Shown: positions 49,825 through 59,580 of the stretch, in pieces
How the letters are laid out: the number at the start of each line of letters is the position of its first letter
Numbering within the stretch: the first letter of the stretch is position 1
Origin: Paenibacillus sp. 1781tsa1
GTDB taxonomy: Bacteria; Bacillota; Bacilli; Paenibacillales; Paenibacillaceae
Length of the DNA stretch: 64,000 nucleotides
Direction: 5' to 3'
Assembly (NCBI RefSeq): GCF_024159265.1
Contig: NZ_JAMYWY010000001.1
Location: forward strand, 4,526,001-4,590,000
Program-made: the position numbers and the translations under genes
The notes under the pieces: generated by a model
What the model was told of the DNA's origin: nothing
Databases searched by the model: none
What the model saw: the letters and a program-made list of their open reading frames with translations, nothing else

Positions 49825-50781
49825 CTAACATGGATTGCTGGCGGTATCATTTGCACAGATGATGCTGCCGGCAATCGCTTTACAACCTTTTTTGATGCGT
49901 GTGGCCTCATCAATGATCTGATCTATGTTTTCATATTTTTGCTTGCTATTGGTCACAACGGCGATCGATACCGACACGAGAGGGATGGGTCGATTCAGCC
50001 CGGAGCGTCCTTCCCCCAGAACATATTGATGATGCCAATCATGTTCGTTGTAGAACGTCTTTTTCATTTTCTCAAAATCCGAGATGACTTCCTCACTAAT
50101 GTGCTTGTAATCATGGTGATTGAGAATCGCAATAAAATCATCACCACCGATATGTCCAAGAAAAGCTTCAGGAAGAACAAAAAGCTTGCGAAGCAAATTT
50201 GCTGTCGCCTGAATAAGCTGATCCCCCATTTTGAAGCCGTAGCTATCATTGTAGGATTTGAATTGATCGAGATCAACGTACAATACGCTAAAATGGTCCA
50301 GCTGAAGAGCCTGAGACAGCCTTTCATCTATAATATGATTACCTGGAAGACCAGTCAGCGGGTTCATAAAAATCGCCATTTCAGCCCGTACATCAGCAAC
50401 AGCAAGCAGCAAACGGCGAATACTCACAGCTCCAAAAAAACTTTCTCCCGACGTGACCAGCACAAGGTCATATATTTCCCCTTCATCTCGGTCCATGGCG
50501 AGAACACTGACATCCGTAATCTGTTCCGAATAATCCACGACCAGTGCCTGCGTGTTCATCACAAGTTCTACAGGACGTCCCATATACAGATTATAGCCAT
50601 ACTGGGTGCCAATCTGCTGAAAGAATCGGGGGCGCATCATCAATGACACACCCTTCTCCCCCATAACAGCTATACCTTCCAAACTGGGATTGGACTTGAA
50701 AAGATGATAGACGATATCACATTTTGTATCAGATTGTACTACAGGAATTGGTTCAGCAATCTCGCCTATTTGCGTAAACAT
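49825..50781 (-). CDS. GGDEF domain protein with N-terminal CBS-like region
   Basis: 318 residues, ATG nine bases after GGAG. Residues 1-125 resemble a CBS-like sensor (VVQSDTKCDIVYHLFKSNPSLEGIAVMGEKG). The GGDEF domain starts at MNPLTGLPGN; its signature loop is GHIGGDDF (residues 209-216), so the fourth signature residue is Asp rather than Glu, and no RxxD inhibitory site precedes it. It may make cyclic di-GMP or act as a sensor; activity is uncertain. No EAL domain, signal peptide or membrane segment. Confidence 0.85.
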   Translation of the reverse strand: MFTQIGEIAEPIPVVQSDTKCDIVYHLFKSNPSLEGIAVMGEKGVSLMMRPRFFQQIGTQYGYNLYMGRPVELVMNTQALVVDYSEQITDVSVLAMDRDEGEIYDLVLVTSGESFFGAVSIRRLLLAVADVRAEMAIFMNPLTGLPGNHIIDERLSQALQLDHFSVLYVDLDQFKSYNDSYGFKMGDQLIQATANLLRKLFVLPEAFLGHIGGDDFIAILNHHDYKHISEEVISDFEKMKKTFYNEHDWHHQYVLGEGRSGLNRPIPLVSVSIAVVTNSKQKYENIDQIIDEATRIKKGCKAIAGSIICANDTASNPC

Positions 50782-51031
50782 ACGATTCTACTCCTCTGTT
50801 CGTAGCATCTAATCCGAACTTTCCAAATATATATGTAGGTCTTTGTCAATGGTCACATCGTACCACTTTCTACTTGAAAAAGCGTTAACTGAAGGTAAAA
50901 GTTTATGAAATATTTCCTTTAAGTGAATCTAACTAATCGCATTACTCTAATGCTCAATCTCAAATGTTGGGAATAATTCGTACACAGATCAATTTCTTCC
51001 TCTTGATTCATATAGTCGTAAAGCAAAAACA

Positions 51032-51073
51032 CCGTCATTTACTGGATGTACTACATCCAATAAATGACGGTAT
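51032..51073 (-). terminator. Rho-independent terminator after spo0A
   Basis: Minus strand ACCGTCATTTATTGGATGTA paired with TACATCCAGTAAATGACGGT then GTTTTTG. It lies within the roughly 400-bp gap between spo0A and the GGDEF gene, which otherwise shows nothing recognisable. Confidence 0.9.
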
Positions 51074-51190
51074 TCGTTAGCATACATCGCACCAAGATAT
51101 GTGATATTTCAGGTTGTTTATCGCCAAATTCATCTGGCTGGAAACTATTCAGAATACAATTTTTGTAGCGGATCACTACTCCTGACCCTT

Positions 51191-51997
51191 TCAGCTTACC
51201 TTATGCTCAATTCTGAGCTTGTCAGCAACCATCGCGATGAACTCGCTATTCGTTGGTTTCGACTTGCTGATGTTGATCGTGTAGCCAAACAGATGGCTGA
51301 TGCTGTCGATGTTACCACGAGTCCATGCCACTTCAATGGCATGACGGATGGCACGTTCGACGCGGGACGGCGTGGTTTTGAATTTTTCGGCAATCGCCGG
51401 ATACAGCGTTTTGGTGATGGCTCCCAAAATTTCGATATTGTTATACACCATCGTAATGGCTTCCCGCAAATACTGATATCCTTTAATATGCGCAGGAACA
51501 CCGATTTCATGTATGATGGACGTAATGCTTGCATCGAGATTTTTGTGTTTGCCCATTGGCACAACATTGGATTTCATGAACATGGATGATCCGCTGCTTG
51601 TAGACATCGCCGTCTGTGTTCCCACCAGTTGACGCACACGATTCGCAAGCACTTCCATGTCAAACGGCTTGAGAATGTAATAGGAAGCTCCGAGTTGCAC
51701 GGCACGCTGTGTGATATTCTCTTGTCCGAATGCCGTAAGCATAATGACTTTAGGCTGTGGAGACAGGTTCAGGTCGCGCAAGCGCTCAAGCACACCCAGA
51801 CCGTCCAGATGAGGCATGATAATATCCAGAATCAATACATCCGGCACATCCCGAGTTTGCTCCAGCAATTGCAATACTTCTTCTCCATTGTATGCAATAC
51901 CGGTTACTTCCATATCTTCCTGCTCAGATATATATTCGGCAAGCAAATTCGTAAATTCACGATTATCATCGGCCAGCAATACCTCAATTTTTTGCAA
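51191..51997 (-). CDS. spo0A: Sporulation master regulator Spo0A
   Basis: 268 residues from a TTG start at 51997, eight bases after AAAGGAGG; an in-frame ATG further upstream (52036) places that site inside the gene and is rejected. Receiver domain with acidic pocket ADDN (Asp10/Asp11), phosphorylated Asp58 in LILDIIMP and ILKPF. C-terminal effector domain with HEIGVPAHIKGYQYLREAI and the recognition helix TPSRVERAIRHAIEVAW. Phosphorylated Spo0A binds 0A boxes and starts sporulation. Located next to spoIVB as in Bacillus. Confidence 0.98.
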   Translation of the reverse strand: MQKIEVLLADDNREFTNLLAEYISEQEDMEVTGIAYNGEEVLQLLEQTRDVPDVLILDIIMPHLDGLGVLERLRDLNLSPQPKVIMLTAFGQENITQRAVQLGASYYILKPFDMEVLANRVRQLVGTQTAMSTSSGSSMFMKSNVVPMGKHKNLDASITSIIHEIGVPAHIKGYQYLREAITMVYNNIEILGAITKTLYPAIAEKFKTTPSRVERAIRHAIEVAWTRGNIDSISHLFGYTINISKSKPTNSEFIAMVADKLRIEHKVS

Positions 51998-52054
51998 AAC
52001 GGTATCCTCCTTTAAATTAAACATCGTTTCGTACATTTCCTTACAGGTTAAATT

Positions 52055-52173
52055 TTCGACACAGCAAGTTAAATTCCTCCTGTCGAAAATTATTTTTCTT
52101 TATTTTTTTTTCTCAATCCTATATAATAAATAATTTATTTCATTATCCGATATATTATGTTTCCTTTCGACAA
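52055..52173 (-). promoter_or_regulatory. spo0A control region: three 0A boxes and a sigma-H-like promoter
   Basis: TGTCGAA-type 0A boxes at 52055-52061, 52081-52087 and 52166-52173 (TTGTCGAA). Between them, the minus strand reads AAGGAAAC, about 13 bases, AATGAAAT (52137-52166), resembling a sigma-H promoter. Autoregulation by Spo0A and sigma-H transcription are established for B. subtilis spo0A. Confidence 0.68.
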
Positions 52174-52212
52174 AAAAGAACCTCAGGGCTGTTTATCCAG
52201 CCTTGAGGTTTT
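52173..52212 (-). terminator. Rho-independent terminator after spoIVB
   Basis: Minus strand AACCTCAAGGCTG ... CAGCCCTGAGGTT then CTTTTTT. The left arm overlaps the last codons of spoIVB. Confidence 0.88.
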
Positions 52213-53521
52213 TGGTGTTTTCCTTTTTCATCATAACGCCAGCATCTTGTAACATCCATTCGATGAAGCAACCATAACCCGATTTAGGATCATTGACGAA
52301 TACATGAGTAACTGCACCGATCAACTTACCATTTTGTACAATGGGGCTGCCACTCATACCTTGAACGATGCCTCCGGTCTTATCCAGCAGTTTCGGGTCC
52401 GTGATGCGAAGTACCAGACCTTTCGTTGCTGGCTCCGTTTGATCTGCCACATGGACAATGTCAATGGAGAAGCGTTCAACTTGTTGACCGTCAACCACGG
52501 TAAGTATTTCGGCCGGTCCTTCTTTGACTTCATGTGAGAAAGCGACGGGAATACCTTTTGAATACAAACTGTGCTCAGGATTTCCGGACATTTTACCAAA
52601 GATACCAAAAGCCGTATTGCGTTCAATATTGCCCAAAATTTTGCTTTCCTTGAGGAAATGAGCACGTTTTTCACCCGGATCACCGGTCTCACTTTTCGAA
52701 ATGGACGTCACATTGGACTGGACGATCTGACCACTACCCACAACAATAGATGTTTGTGTATTCATATCTGTAATGACATGGCCCAGTGCGCCGTATACGC
52801 CCTGATCGGGAGCATAGAAGGTAAGTGTGCCAACGCCGGCTGCAGAATCACGAATGTATAAACCAAGCCTCCACGCTTGATCCTCGGAGTCATAAGCCGG
52901 AGTCAATCGAGTCTTGACCGTTTCCTTACCACGCTTCAACACAACATCAATACCTTTTTTACTTTTCCCTGCAAGTTCAACGGCTTCAGAGACACCTGCC
53001 ACGCCATCCAGACGTTTACCATCCATATGCGTGATCAGATCTCCGAGCTTAATGCCTGCGTTTTCTCCTGGCGATACACGCTCATCCTGCCCAGAATGGA
53101 CTAGATGATGGCCAACCACCAGAATGCCCGCCGATTTAACTTTGACGCCAATCGTTTGACCCCCGGGTACAACACGCAAATCCGGTATCACATTCACATG
53201 GACTGTTTTGACCGGAATTTTACCCCACAACTTCAACGTTAATTTGGCATGTCCCGTCTGTTGAGGGTTAAGATGCAAAGGTTGTTGACTCGTAACATGC
53301 ATCGCTGCCTGATCATCCAAGCCAACAATATCAGGACGATCTACAACGGCGCTTGAAGCAGCAGGTACAGCGAGCCGGACATCTGCTTGCCTGCCAGCAA
53401 ACACCTGCAATTCATCCGGTAGTGAAGCATAACTTTGCACAGGCTGAATGGCCTGGCTAATCACACAAAGAAAGAAGGCAAATAAAAGACCTAGCAATTT
53501 CTTCCTGAGGGGGGAATTCAA
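52193..53521 (-). CDS. spoIVB: SpoIVB peptidase (S55 family)
   Basis: 442 residues. N-terminal membrane/signal segment (LLGLLFAFFLCVISQAI), a PDZ domain around residues 120-205 (ILVVGHHLVHSGQDERVSPGENAGIKLGDLI) and the S55 peptidase domain with GALGHVITD (His) and GIVQGMSGSPIVQNGKLIGA (catalytic Ser in GMSGSP). SpoIVB is secreted from the forespore and triggers cleavage of pro-sigma K. TTG start; it lies between recN and spo0A as in Bacillus. Confidence 0.96.
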   Translation of the reverse strand: MNSPLRKKLLGLLFAFFLCVISQAIQPVQSYASLPDELQVFAGRQADVRLAVPAASSAVVDRPDIVGLDDQAAMHVTSQQPLHLNPQQTGHAKLTLKLWGKIPVKTVHVNVIPDLRVVPGGQTIGVKVKSAGILVVGHHLVHSGQDERVSPGENAGIKLGDLITHMDGKRLDGVAGVSEAVELAGKSKKGIDVVLKRGKETVKTRLTPAYDSEDQAWRLGLYIRDSAAGVGTLTFYAPDQGVYGALGHVITDMNTQTSIVVGSGQIVQSNVTSISKSETGDPGEKRAHFLKESKILGNIERNTAFGIFGKMSGNPEHSLYSKGIPVAFSHEVKEGPAEILTVVDGQQVERFSIDIVHVADQTEPATKGLVLRITDPKLLDKTGGIVQGMSGSPIVQNGKLIGAVTHVFVNDPKSGYGCFIEWMLQDAGVMMKKENTKNLKAG

Positions 53522-53641
53522 TGGCTGTCACACTCCCTTTGCTTCTTTCGCTTGACGAAAGGTGGTCGCCAATTGCGTACCTTTAAGATAACCTTGCCCC
53601 CAGGCTTTTATTACTGTCAATCATTACGCCAGCCGTTCGTT

Positions 53642-55360
53642 TCACCCTTTTTTGGCTTCCGCCAAATTCAGCATTTCCTGTGCGTGATGCAGTGTTTTTT
53701 CTGTAATTTCCACGCCGCCTAGCATACGTGCCAATTCCTTCACTCTGCCTTCGTCTGACAGCGATTCCACTTGCGTCATCGTCCGTCCATCGTAGACATG
53801 TTTCTCAATGAGATACTGATGATCTGCCATACAAGCCACTTGTGGTAAGTGAGTTATTGAGAAAACCTGACAAGTTGAAGACAAGCGGAACAGTTTTTCC
53901 GCAATCGATTGAGCTGCTCTACCGCTAACACCTGTATCAACCTCATCAAAAATCAACACAGGTATTCGGTCATGCCGTGCAAAGATACTCTTCATCGCCA
54001 GCATCATTCTCGACAACTCACCACCTGAAGCAATCTTGCCAAGTGGTCTTAATGGCTCACCCGGGTTCGGTGAGATCAGGAATTCTGCATTGTCCGCACC
54101 CTGTCGATTCAGACGAATACGGCGTCCATTCCATTCAATGCCCTTCGGATCTTCAAATGGGGTAATCTGAACACGCAGTGTGGTCCGCTCCATCTGCAGA
54201 TCTTTGAGCTCACTTTCCACCTGTGCAGCAAGTTCCTCGGCGCATTGTTTGCGAACCTTGCTAAGTTCTTCAGCAGACTCCATTACAAGGTTAAGCATTT
54301 TGTCGCGTTCAGCTCGCAATTTCTCCAGCCGTTCGTCCTTGTTCTCCAGTTGGTCGGTTTCATGGCTAATCTGATCATAATAACTCAGAATAAGTTCAAC
54401 ACTGTCCCCGTATTTCCGTCTGAGGCCAGAAATCAGATTCAGCCTTTGCTCCACTTCTTCCAGTCTCGCCGGATTAAATTCAATCTTCTCCCGATAATCC
54501 CTTAACTGGAATGTCGCATCTTCCAATTGATAAAATGCGGATTGCAGCTGCTCCACAATGGGTTGTAGTCCTTTGCTGTCATATCCAGAAATGTCTTCAA
54601 TTCTTGAAAGAGCAATGCTCACAGCTTCAAGCCCGCGTTGACCACTGAGCAGATCATATGCACCAGCAACACTGTCCATCATTTTCTCACTATGGGATAG
54701 TTTGACCCGTTCTTCCCCGAGTAATTCATCCTCGCCACGTGTAAGGCTTGCTGCTGCGATCTCCTCAAGCTGAAAACGATACATGTCCAAGAGTTGATAT
54801 GCCCGCTGACTCGACTCCTGAAGCGCACGCAGTTCTTTTTCCGCCGTGATGAACTTGCTGTAGCGCTCTTGGTACTTTGCTTTGACAGGTCCAATTACTT
54901 CCGAGCCATAGGTATCGAGAAGCCCCAGATGGCTCTCTGCACGCAGCAAACTCTGATGTTCATGTTGACCATGGATATTGATTAATTTCTCGCCTACTTC
55001 ACGTAGCATGGTCAGATTGACCAATTGCCCATTAATACGGGACGTACTTTTCCCCTGAGTATTCAACTCACGCCGAATAACCAAATGCTCTTCAGGCTCA
55101 CAATGGATACCAAGCTTCTCTAAAGTCTGCCAGACCGGATGACTTGGTTCCATCTCAAAAAGTGCTTCCATCTCCGCCTTTTCACATCCATACCGGATTA
55201 GATCAGCTGAACTTCGTCCACCTGCAATTAAGCCAAGAGCATCTATAATAATCGACTTCCCTGCACCCGTTTCCCCTGAAAGTACATGGAATCCCGGATG
55301 GAATACTACGTCAACTTCTTCCACCACAGCCAGATTGCGAATCGATAACGTAACTAACAT
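53642..55360 (-). CDS. recN: DNA repair protein RecN
   Basis: 572 residues from the ATG at 55360, nine bases after GGAGGTG. SMC-like ATPase: Walker A SGETGAGKS (residues 28-36), long coiled coil in the middle, signature LSRMMLAMKS and Walker B VLIFDEVDTGVSGRAA. It gathers broken DNA ends early in double-strand break repair. Follows argR by about 55 bp, the usual order. Confidence 0.97.
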   Translation of the reverse strand: MLVTLSIRNLAVVEEVDVVFHPGFHVLSGETGAGKSIIIDALGLIAGGRSSADLIRYGCEKAEMEALFEMEPSHPVWQTLEKLGIHCEPEEHLVIRRELNTQGKSTSRINGQLVNLTMLREVGEKLINIHGQHEHQSLLRAESHLGLLDTYGSEVIGPVKAKYQERYSKFITAEKELRALQESSQRAYQLLDMYRFQLEEIAAASLTRGEDELLGEERVKLSHSEKMMDSVAGAYDLLSGQRGLEAVSIALSRIEDISGYDSKGLQPIVEQLQSAFYQLEDATFQLRDYREKIEFNPARLEEVEQRLNLISGLRRKYGDSVELILSYYDQISHETDQLENKDERLEKLRAERDKMLNLVMESAEELSKVRKQCAEELAAQVESELKDLQMERTTLRVQITPFEDPKGIEWNGRRIRLNRQGADNAEFLISPNPGEPLRPLGKIASGGELSRMMLAMKSIFARHDRIPVLIFDEVDTGVSGRAAQSIAEKLFRLSSTCQVFSITHLPQVACMADHQYLIEKHVYDGRTMTQVESLSDEGRVKELARMLGGVEITEKTLHHAQEMLNLAEAKKG

Positions 55361-55415
55361 CTGCAAAAACACCTCCGGATGACTAACTCAGAAATTATGT
55401 TTTTGAACCATTGCT

Positions 55416-55865
55416 TTAAGCAATATAACCCATGATACGTTCAATAACGGTCACGCTGTTACCTTCAGTCCGGCAGATAATCAAAATGGTATCATCTCCA
55501 CAGATTGTGCCCATGACTTCATTCCACTCAATATTATCAAGCAACGCTGCAATGGAGTTGGCTGTTCCTGGCAGACATTTCATCACAACCAGATTGTTCG
55601 TGTGATCAATGTGCAAGAAATTATCAACGAGCGCACGCTTCAACTTTTGAATCGGATTATATCGTTGATCTGTCGGCAAAGAATATTTATACCGTCCGTC
55701 ATCCATCGGAATCTTGATTAACAGCAGTTCCTTGATATCCCGGGATACCGTCGCCTGAGTCACCTGAAAACCTGATTTGCGCAGTGCTTCAACCAAATCA
55801 TCCTGAGTCTCAATTTCATTTTGACTAATAATTTCACGAATCTTGATGTGCCTTTGTCCTTTCAT
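55416..55865 (-). CDS. argR: Arginine repressor ArgR/AhrC
   Basis: 149 residues. N-terminal winged helix (IREIISQNEIETQDDLVEAL, VTQATVSRDIKEL) and C-terminal hexamerisation/arginine-binding domain (MKCLPGTANSIAALLDNIEWNEVMGTICGDDTILIIC). Represses arginine synthesis and activates catabolism when arginine is bound. ATG five bases after GGAGG. Upstream of recN as in B. subtilis. Confidence 0.97.
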   Translation of the reverse strand: MKGQRHIKIREIISQNEIETQDDLVEALRKSGFQVTQATVSRDIKELLLIKIPMDDGRYKYSLPTDQRYNPIQKLKRALVDNFLHIDHTNNLVVMKCLPGTANSIAALLDNIEWNEVMGTICGDDTILIICRTEGNSVTVIERIMGYIA

Positions 55866-55950
55866 ACATGCCTCCAGTTAAATGTATTGCAATAAAGCAG
55901 CAATTGTAAATCCGCCGCAGACTTTGCCCTGCAATGTTCATTCTTTTATA

Positions 55951-56436
55951 TTAGTCAAGATCATCCCCATCATAAACATCTTCCTGATAGTCCATGAGCC
56001 TGATTAACTTAATATCGGAATCCTCCAAGTCAACATACAGCAATCCTTCACAGCCAGGATATAACAACAGATAATTGAGGAAGCGATCCCTTAGCGCAGG
56101 GCCGGTCATTTCAAGTGGCTGTCTGCGACGTGATGTTTTCACCAGGTATCTGAGATCCTCACGTTCTGCAACATAATCAATAAATAATCTGCTGTAATAA
56201 ATGGATTCATTGGCCTCAAAAGCCAGAGGGACTTTCATTTTGCCACCGATGACTTCGTAACCCTGTGCTTCAAGCAAATCCAAGGCAGGGGAGTCCTGAA
56301 TCTTCACGTTCAGTTGCATTCCAGACAAGCTTACCGGCATCGGTCGGTTCACCCAATTACGCAAGCCGAAGAACAGCCACAAGATCAAACAGACAGCAAG
56401 TACACCTATAACGATTGTGTCATATTGACCATCCAT
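55951..56436 (-). CDS. Uncharacterised membrane-anchored protein (161 residues)
   Basis: N-terminal membrane helix (TIVIGVLAVCLILWLFFGL) followed by a soluble domain (ALDLLEAQGYEVIGGKMKVPL, LFIDYVAEREDLRYLVKTSRR) and an acidic tail (YQEDVYDGDDLD). I do not recognise the family. It sits between tlyA and argR, a junction that has no such gene in B. subtilis, and may be co-transcribed with them. Confidence 0.8.
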   Translation of the reverse strand: MDGQYDTIVIGVLAVCLILWLFFGLRNWVNRPMPVSLSGMQLNVKIQDSPALDLLEAQGYEVIGGKMKVPLAFEANESIYYSRLFIDYVAEREDLRYLVKTSRRRQPLEMTGPALRDRFLNYLLLYPGCEGLLYVDLEDSDIKLIRLMDYQEDVYDGDDLD

Positions 56437-56520
56437 TATCGCTCACCTCGAAGACATATTCGAGGTTCATTCCCGATTTCCCTTTACACCAATCATCTTT
56501 CCAGCGAAAAGAAACCCATC

Positions 56521-57366
56521 TTATGATGAGTTTCCCGTAAATGTATGAGCTGCTTCCTTGGCAACTTGCTCCGCAAGTGCATCAAGTGAAGCTGGATCGT
56601 TCTCTGGTTGTGATGCCTCTGGTTCTTCCAGACGCCAATGTGCGAGAAATTCTATATTACCTTCTCCACCGGTTATCGGGGAAAAAGTTAAACCCTGCAG
56701 ATGTAAACCAAGTTGACTGGCAAAATGAAGCATCGTCTGCAAAACATCCTTGTGTACCTTCGTATCACGTACCACACCGGACTTGCCTACTTTTTCACGA
56801 CCTGCCTCAAATTGAGGTTTAATCAATGCAACGATATCTGCAGGTTGTTTCAAAAGAGCCAGGAGCGGTGGTAATATGATTCGCAGTGAAATGAACGACA
56901 CATCAATGCTCGCAAAGTTCGGCACGGGTCCCGTCAGATCTTCAGGCGTCACATAGCGAAAGTTGGTTCGTTCCATAACAGTAACCCGCTCATCATTACG
57001 CAAAGACCAGTCAAGCTGATTATAACCCACATCAATAGCGTAAACGTGAGACGCACCATGCTGTAGTGCACAATCCGTAAATCCACCAGTGGAGGAACCA
57101 ATGTCGAGCATGACAAGTCCATTCATATCAAGGCCGAAATGACGGATCGCTTTTTCGAGCTTCAATCCGCCTCTGCCGACGTAGGGATGTACCGAGCCTT
57201 TAACTTTCAGCTCGGCTTCCCTTGGAATTTTCATGCCCGCCTTTTCGATCGGCTCATTATTGGCGTACACGAGTCCAGCCATGATTGCAGCTTTTGCCTT
57301 CTCACGACTTTCATAATAGCCCTGCTCAACCAGCAGAACATCAATTCGTTCTTTCGGGAGTGACAT
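56521..57366 (-). CDS. tlyA: TlyA family rRNA methyltransferase / hemolysin-like protein
   Basis: 281 residues. N-terminal S4 RNA-binding domain (ERIDVLLVEQGYYESREKAKAAIMAG) and an FtsJ-type methyltransferase domain (MLDIGSSTGGFTDCALQHGA binds SAM; LIKPQFEAGREKVGKSGVV). Orthologue of B. subtilis YqxC. Family members 2'-O-methylate ribosomal RNA; hemolysis is a historical label. ATG after AGGAGA. Follows dxs by 22 bp, so in one operon. Confidence 0.94.
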   Translation of the reverse strand: MSLPKERIDVLLVEQGYYESREKAKAAIMAGLVYANNEPIEKAGMKIPREAELKVKGSVHPYVGRGGLKLEKAIRHFGLDMNGLVMLDIGSSTGGFTDCALQHGASHVYAIDVGYNQLDWSLRNDERVTVMERTNFRYVTPEDLTGPVPNFASIDVSFISLRIILPPLLALLKQPADIVALIKPQFEAGREKVGKSGVVRDTKVHKDVLQTMLHFASQLGLHLQGLTFSPITGGEGNIEFLAHWRLEEPEASQPENDPASLDALAEQVAKEAAHTFTGNSS

Positions 57367-57388
57367 GTATTTCTCCTATCATGTAGAT

Positions 57389-59296
57389 TTACGAAGGAAA
57401 ACGTGTTTTGGGTATGCCGTAAGATGATTGAACAGCCATCTTGCGCAGCTCAGCACATACATTTTCCACGGTAAGACCCACTTCCTCACGTTGTTCCTTA
57501 ATACTGCCATGCTCAATGAAGCGATCCGGAATCCCCATTAATTGTACATGAACATCATGCAATCCCTGTTCGGCATAAAACTCCAGTACTGCACTACCCA
57601 TGCTACCTGCTTGGGATGCTTCTTCAAGTACAATCAATTTGGTTCCTCGAACAGCCAGATCACGCAGCATCTGCTCGTCAAGAGGTTTGAGGAAGCGAGC
57701 GTTGATTACGCCTGTTGTGATACCTTCCCGCTTCACCAACTCCGCTGCTTCTTCGGCAAGCTGTACCATCGATCCTGAAGCGATGACAGCATATCCCTCC
57801 GATGGACGCAGTTGCTCCCATGATCCGATTGGAATCGGAACAAGTACATCATCCAGAGGTACACCGACCACATTGTTTCGTGGATAACGGTAAGCAATTG
57901 GACCTTCATTATAATCAAGCGCCGTTTTCATCATATGGCGCAATTCATTTTCGTCTTTTGGCATCATCAGAACGATATTTGGAATATGACGCATAAATGC
58001 CACATCGTATACCCCTTGATGTGTTTCCCCGTCCGGTCCAACAAACCCGGCACGGTCAATGGCAAACATCACGTTGGCGTTATGTCGGCAAATATCATGC
58101 ACAATCTGATCATATGCACGTTGCATGAATGTGGAATACACCGCGAAGACCGGCTTCAAGCCTTCCATAGCGAGTGCAGCACACATGGTGGCCGCATGCT
58201 GTTCTGCGATCCCTACGTCAATCATGCGATCAGGAAATTCCTTACTAAAAGGAATGAGACCTGATCCCGTAGGCATTGCAGGTGTTACCGCTACAATCCG
58301 CTTATCCTGTTTCGCAAGATCAATCAACGTTTGACCGAACACTTCCGTGTACATCGGTTTTCCGACTGCTTTCAGCACTTGCCCGGATTCAATTTTGTAC
58401 GGAGAGATGCCGTGCCACTTGTGCGAATCGGCTTCTGCTGGCTGATAGCCTTTGCCTTTAGTTGTAAGTACATGGACCATGACTGGACCATCCACATTAT
58501 CCGCCTGTTTGAAGGTTTCAATCAATTTTGGAATATCGTGCCCATCAATCGGTCCCAAATATGTGAAGCCAAGTTCTTCAAAAAGAACACCTGGTACCAT
58601 CATATATTTGACACTGTCTTTGATCCAGCTTGCCGATTTGGCCAAACGATCTCCAATAGCAGGAATTTTTTTAAGCATCCCCTCGACATCATCTTTCGCT
58701 TTCAGATAATGACGATCCGAACGAATTTTGCTCAAATATTTATGCATGGCCCCAACGTTTGGAGCAATGGACATTTCATTATCATTCAGAATAACCATCA
58801 GTTTTCTCTGCTCATGACCGATATGATTGAGAGCCTCAAAAGCCATACCACCTGTAAGCGCTCCATCACCAATCATCGCGATAACTTGGTTGTCCTCACC
58901 CTTCAGATCACGTGCAAGGGCCATCCCCATCGCAGCGGACAATGAAGTACTGCTGTGTCCAGCTTCCCATACATCATGTTCACTTTCGTTGCGTTTGACA
59001 AACCCGCATAGGCCGTTATGTTGACGCAATGTATCAAAGCGGTCCATACGCCCTGTCAGAACTTTGTGCACATAAGCCTGATGCCCTACATCAAAAATCA
59101 TTTTGTCTGCCGGACTGTTATAGCAGTAATGCAGGGCTACCGTGAGCTCAACCACGCCTAAGTTAGGTGCGAGATGCCCCCCTGTAACGGACAGTTTCTC
59201 AATCAGAAACTGCCGGATCTCTGCCGACAAAAGGGCAAGATCATCCTGAGACATCGACTTTAGATCACTGGGTTGTTTAATTTGTGGAAGCAGCAC
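57389..59296 (-). CDS. dxs: 1-deoxy-D-xylulose-5-phosphate synthase
   Basis: 635 residues. Thiamine diphosphate binding at IGDGALTGGMAFEALNHIG, then VLTTKGKGYQPAE, the transketolase pyrimidine domain with DVGIAEQHAATMCAALAMEGLKPVFAVYSTF and the C-terminal domain (VINARFLKPLDEQML). It joins pyruvate and glyceraldehyde-3-phosphate in the first step of the MEP isoprenoid pathway. GTG start behind GGGGAG. Clustered with ispA. Confidence 0.97.
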   Translation of the reverse strand: MLLPQIKQPSDLKSMSQDDLALLSAEIRQFLIEKLSVTGGHLAPNLGVVELTVALHYCYNSPADKMIFDVGHQAYVHKVLTGRMDRFDTLRQHNGLCGFVKRNESEHDVWEAGHSSTSLSAAMGMALARDLKGEDNQVIAMIGDGALTGGMAFEALNHIGHEQRKLMVILNDNEMSIAPNVGAMHKYLSKIRSDRHYLKAKDDVEGMLKKIPAIGDRLAKSASWIKDSVKYMMVPGVLFEELGFTYLGPIDGHDIPKLIETFKQADNVDGPVMVHVLTTKGKGYQPAEADSHKWHGISPYKIESGQVLKAVGKPMYTEVFGQTLIDLAKQDKRIVAVTPAMPTGSGLIPFSKEFPDRMIDVGIAEQHAATMCAALAMEGLKPVFAVYSTFMQRAYDQIVHDICRHNANVMFAIDRAGFVGPDGETHQGVYDVAFMRHIPNIVLMMPKDENELRHMMKTALDYNEGPIAYRYPRNNVVGVPLDDVLVPIPIGSWEQLRPSEGYAVIASGSMVQLAEEAAELVKREGITTGVINARFLKPLDEQMLRDLAVRGTKLIVLEEASQAGSMGSAVLEFYAEQGLHDVHVQLMGIPDRFIEHGSIKEQREEVGLTVENVCAELRKMAVQSSYGIPKTRFPS

Positions 59297-59377
59297 GAGA
59301 ATCTCCCCGCTTTCCTAGATTGTTTAGTTTATTGTTGTAAATCGATATATACATTATGAATCAAATGACATTAAATC

Positions 59378-59406
59378 ATTATAACATAAAAGAATAAGAA
59401 TCATAA
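59378..59406 (-). promoter_or_regulatory. Possible sigma-A promoter of dxs
   Basis: Minus strand TTATGA, 17 bases, perfect TATAAT, about 80 bases before dxs. The -35 match is poor. The rest of the 59297-59580 gap shows a short palindrome (TTTTTCC ... GGAAAAA) of unclear role. Confidence 0.35.
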
Positions 59407-59580
59407 TTTCCTGCACTATACTCCCGATAACGAGCATTCTCGCCAGCAAGTTATTTAGAATTCTTCTCCATATGTATTCCCGCATCCACTCGGGACAGAC
59501 TTTTTCCATCCACTCGGAAAAAGGACATTACATTTATTACACGGTTATACAGGTTTTGAAACAGCGCGCTCTGTCAGAAT

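Noticed and set aside
49810..50646. Plus-strand open frame of 278 codons
   Set aside because: Antisense to the GGDEF gene; no start site and unlike any protein.
51998..52036. Longer ATG start for spo0A
   Set aside because: The AAAGGAGG site would fall inside the gene and the receiver domain starts at QKIEVLLADDN right after the TTG.
59490..59530. Terminator after dxs promoter region or at the ispA end
   Set aside because: The TTTTTCC ... GGAAAAA palindrome ends in A on both strands and so lacks the T tract required.
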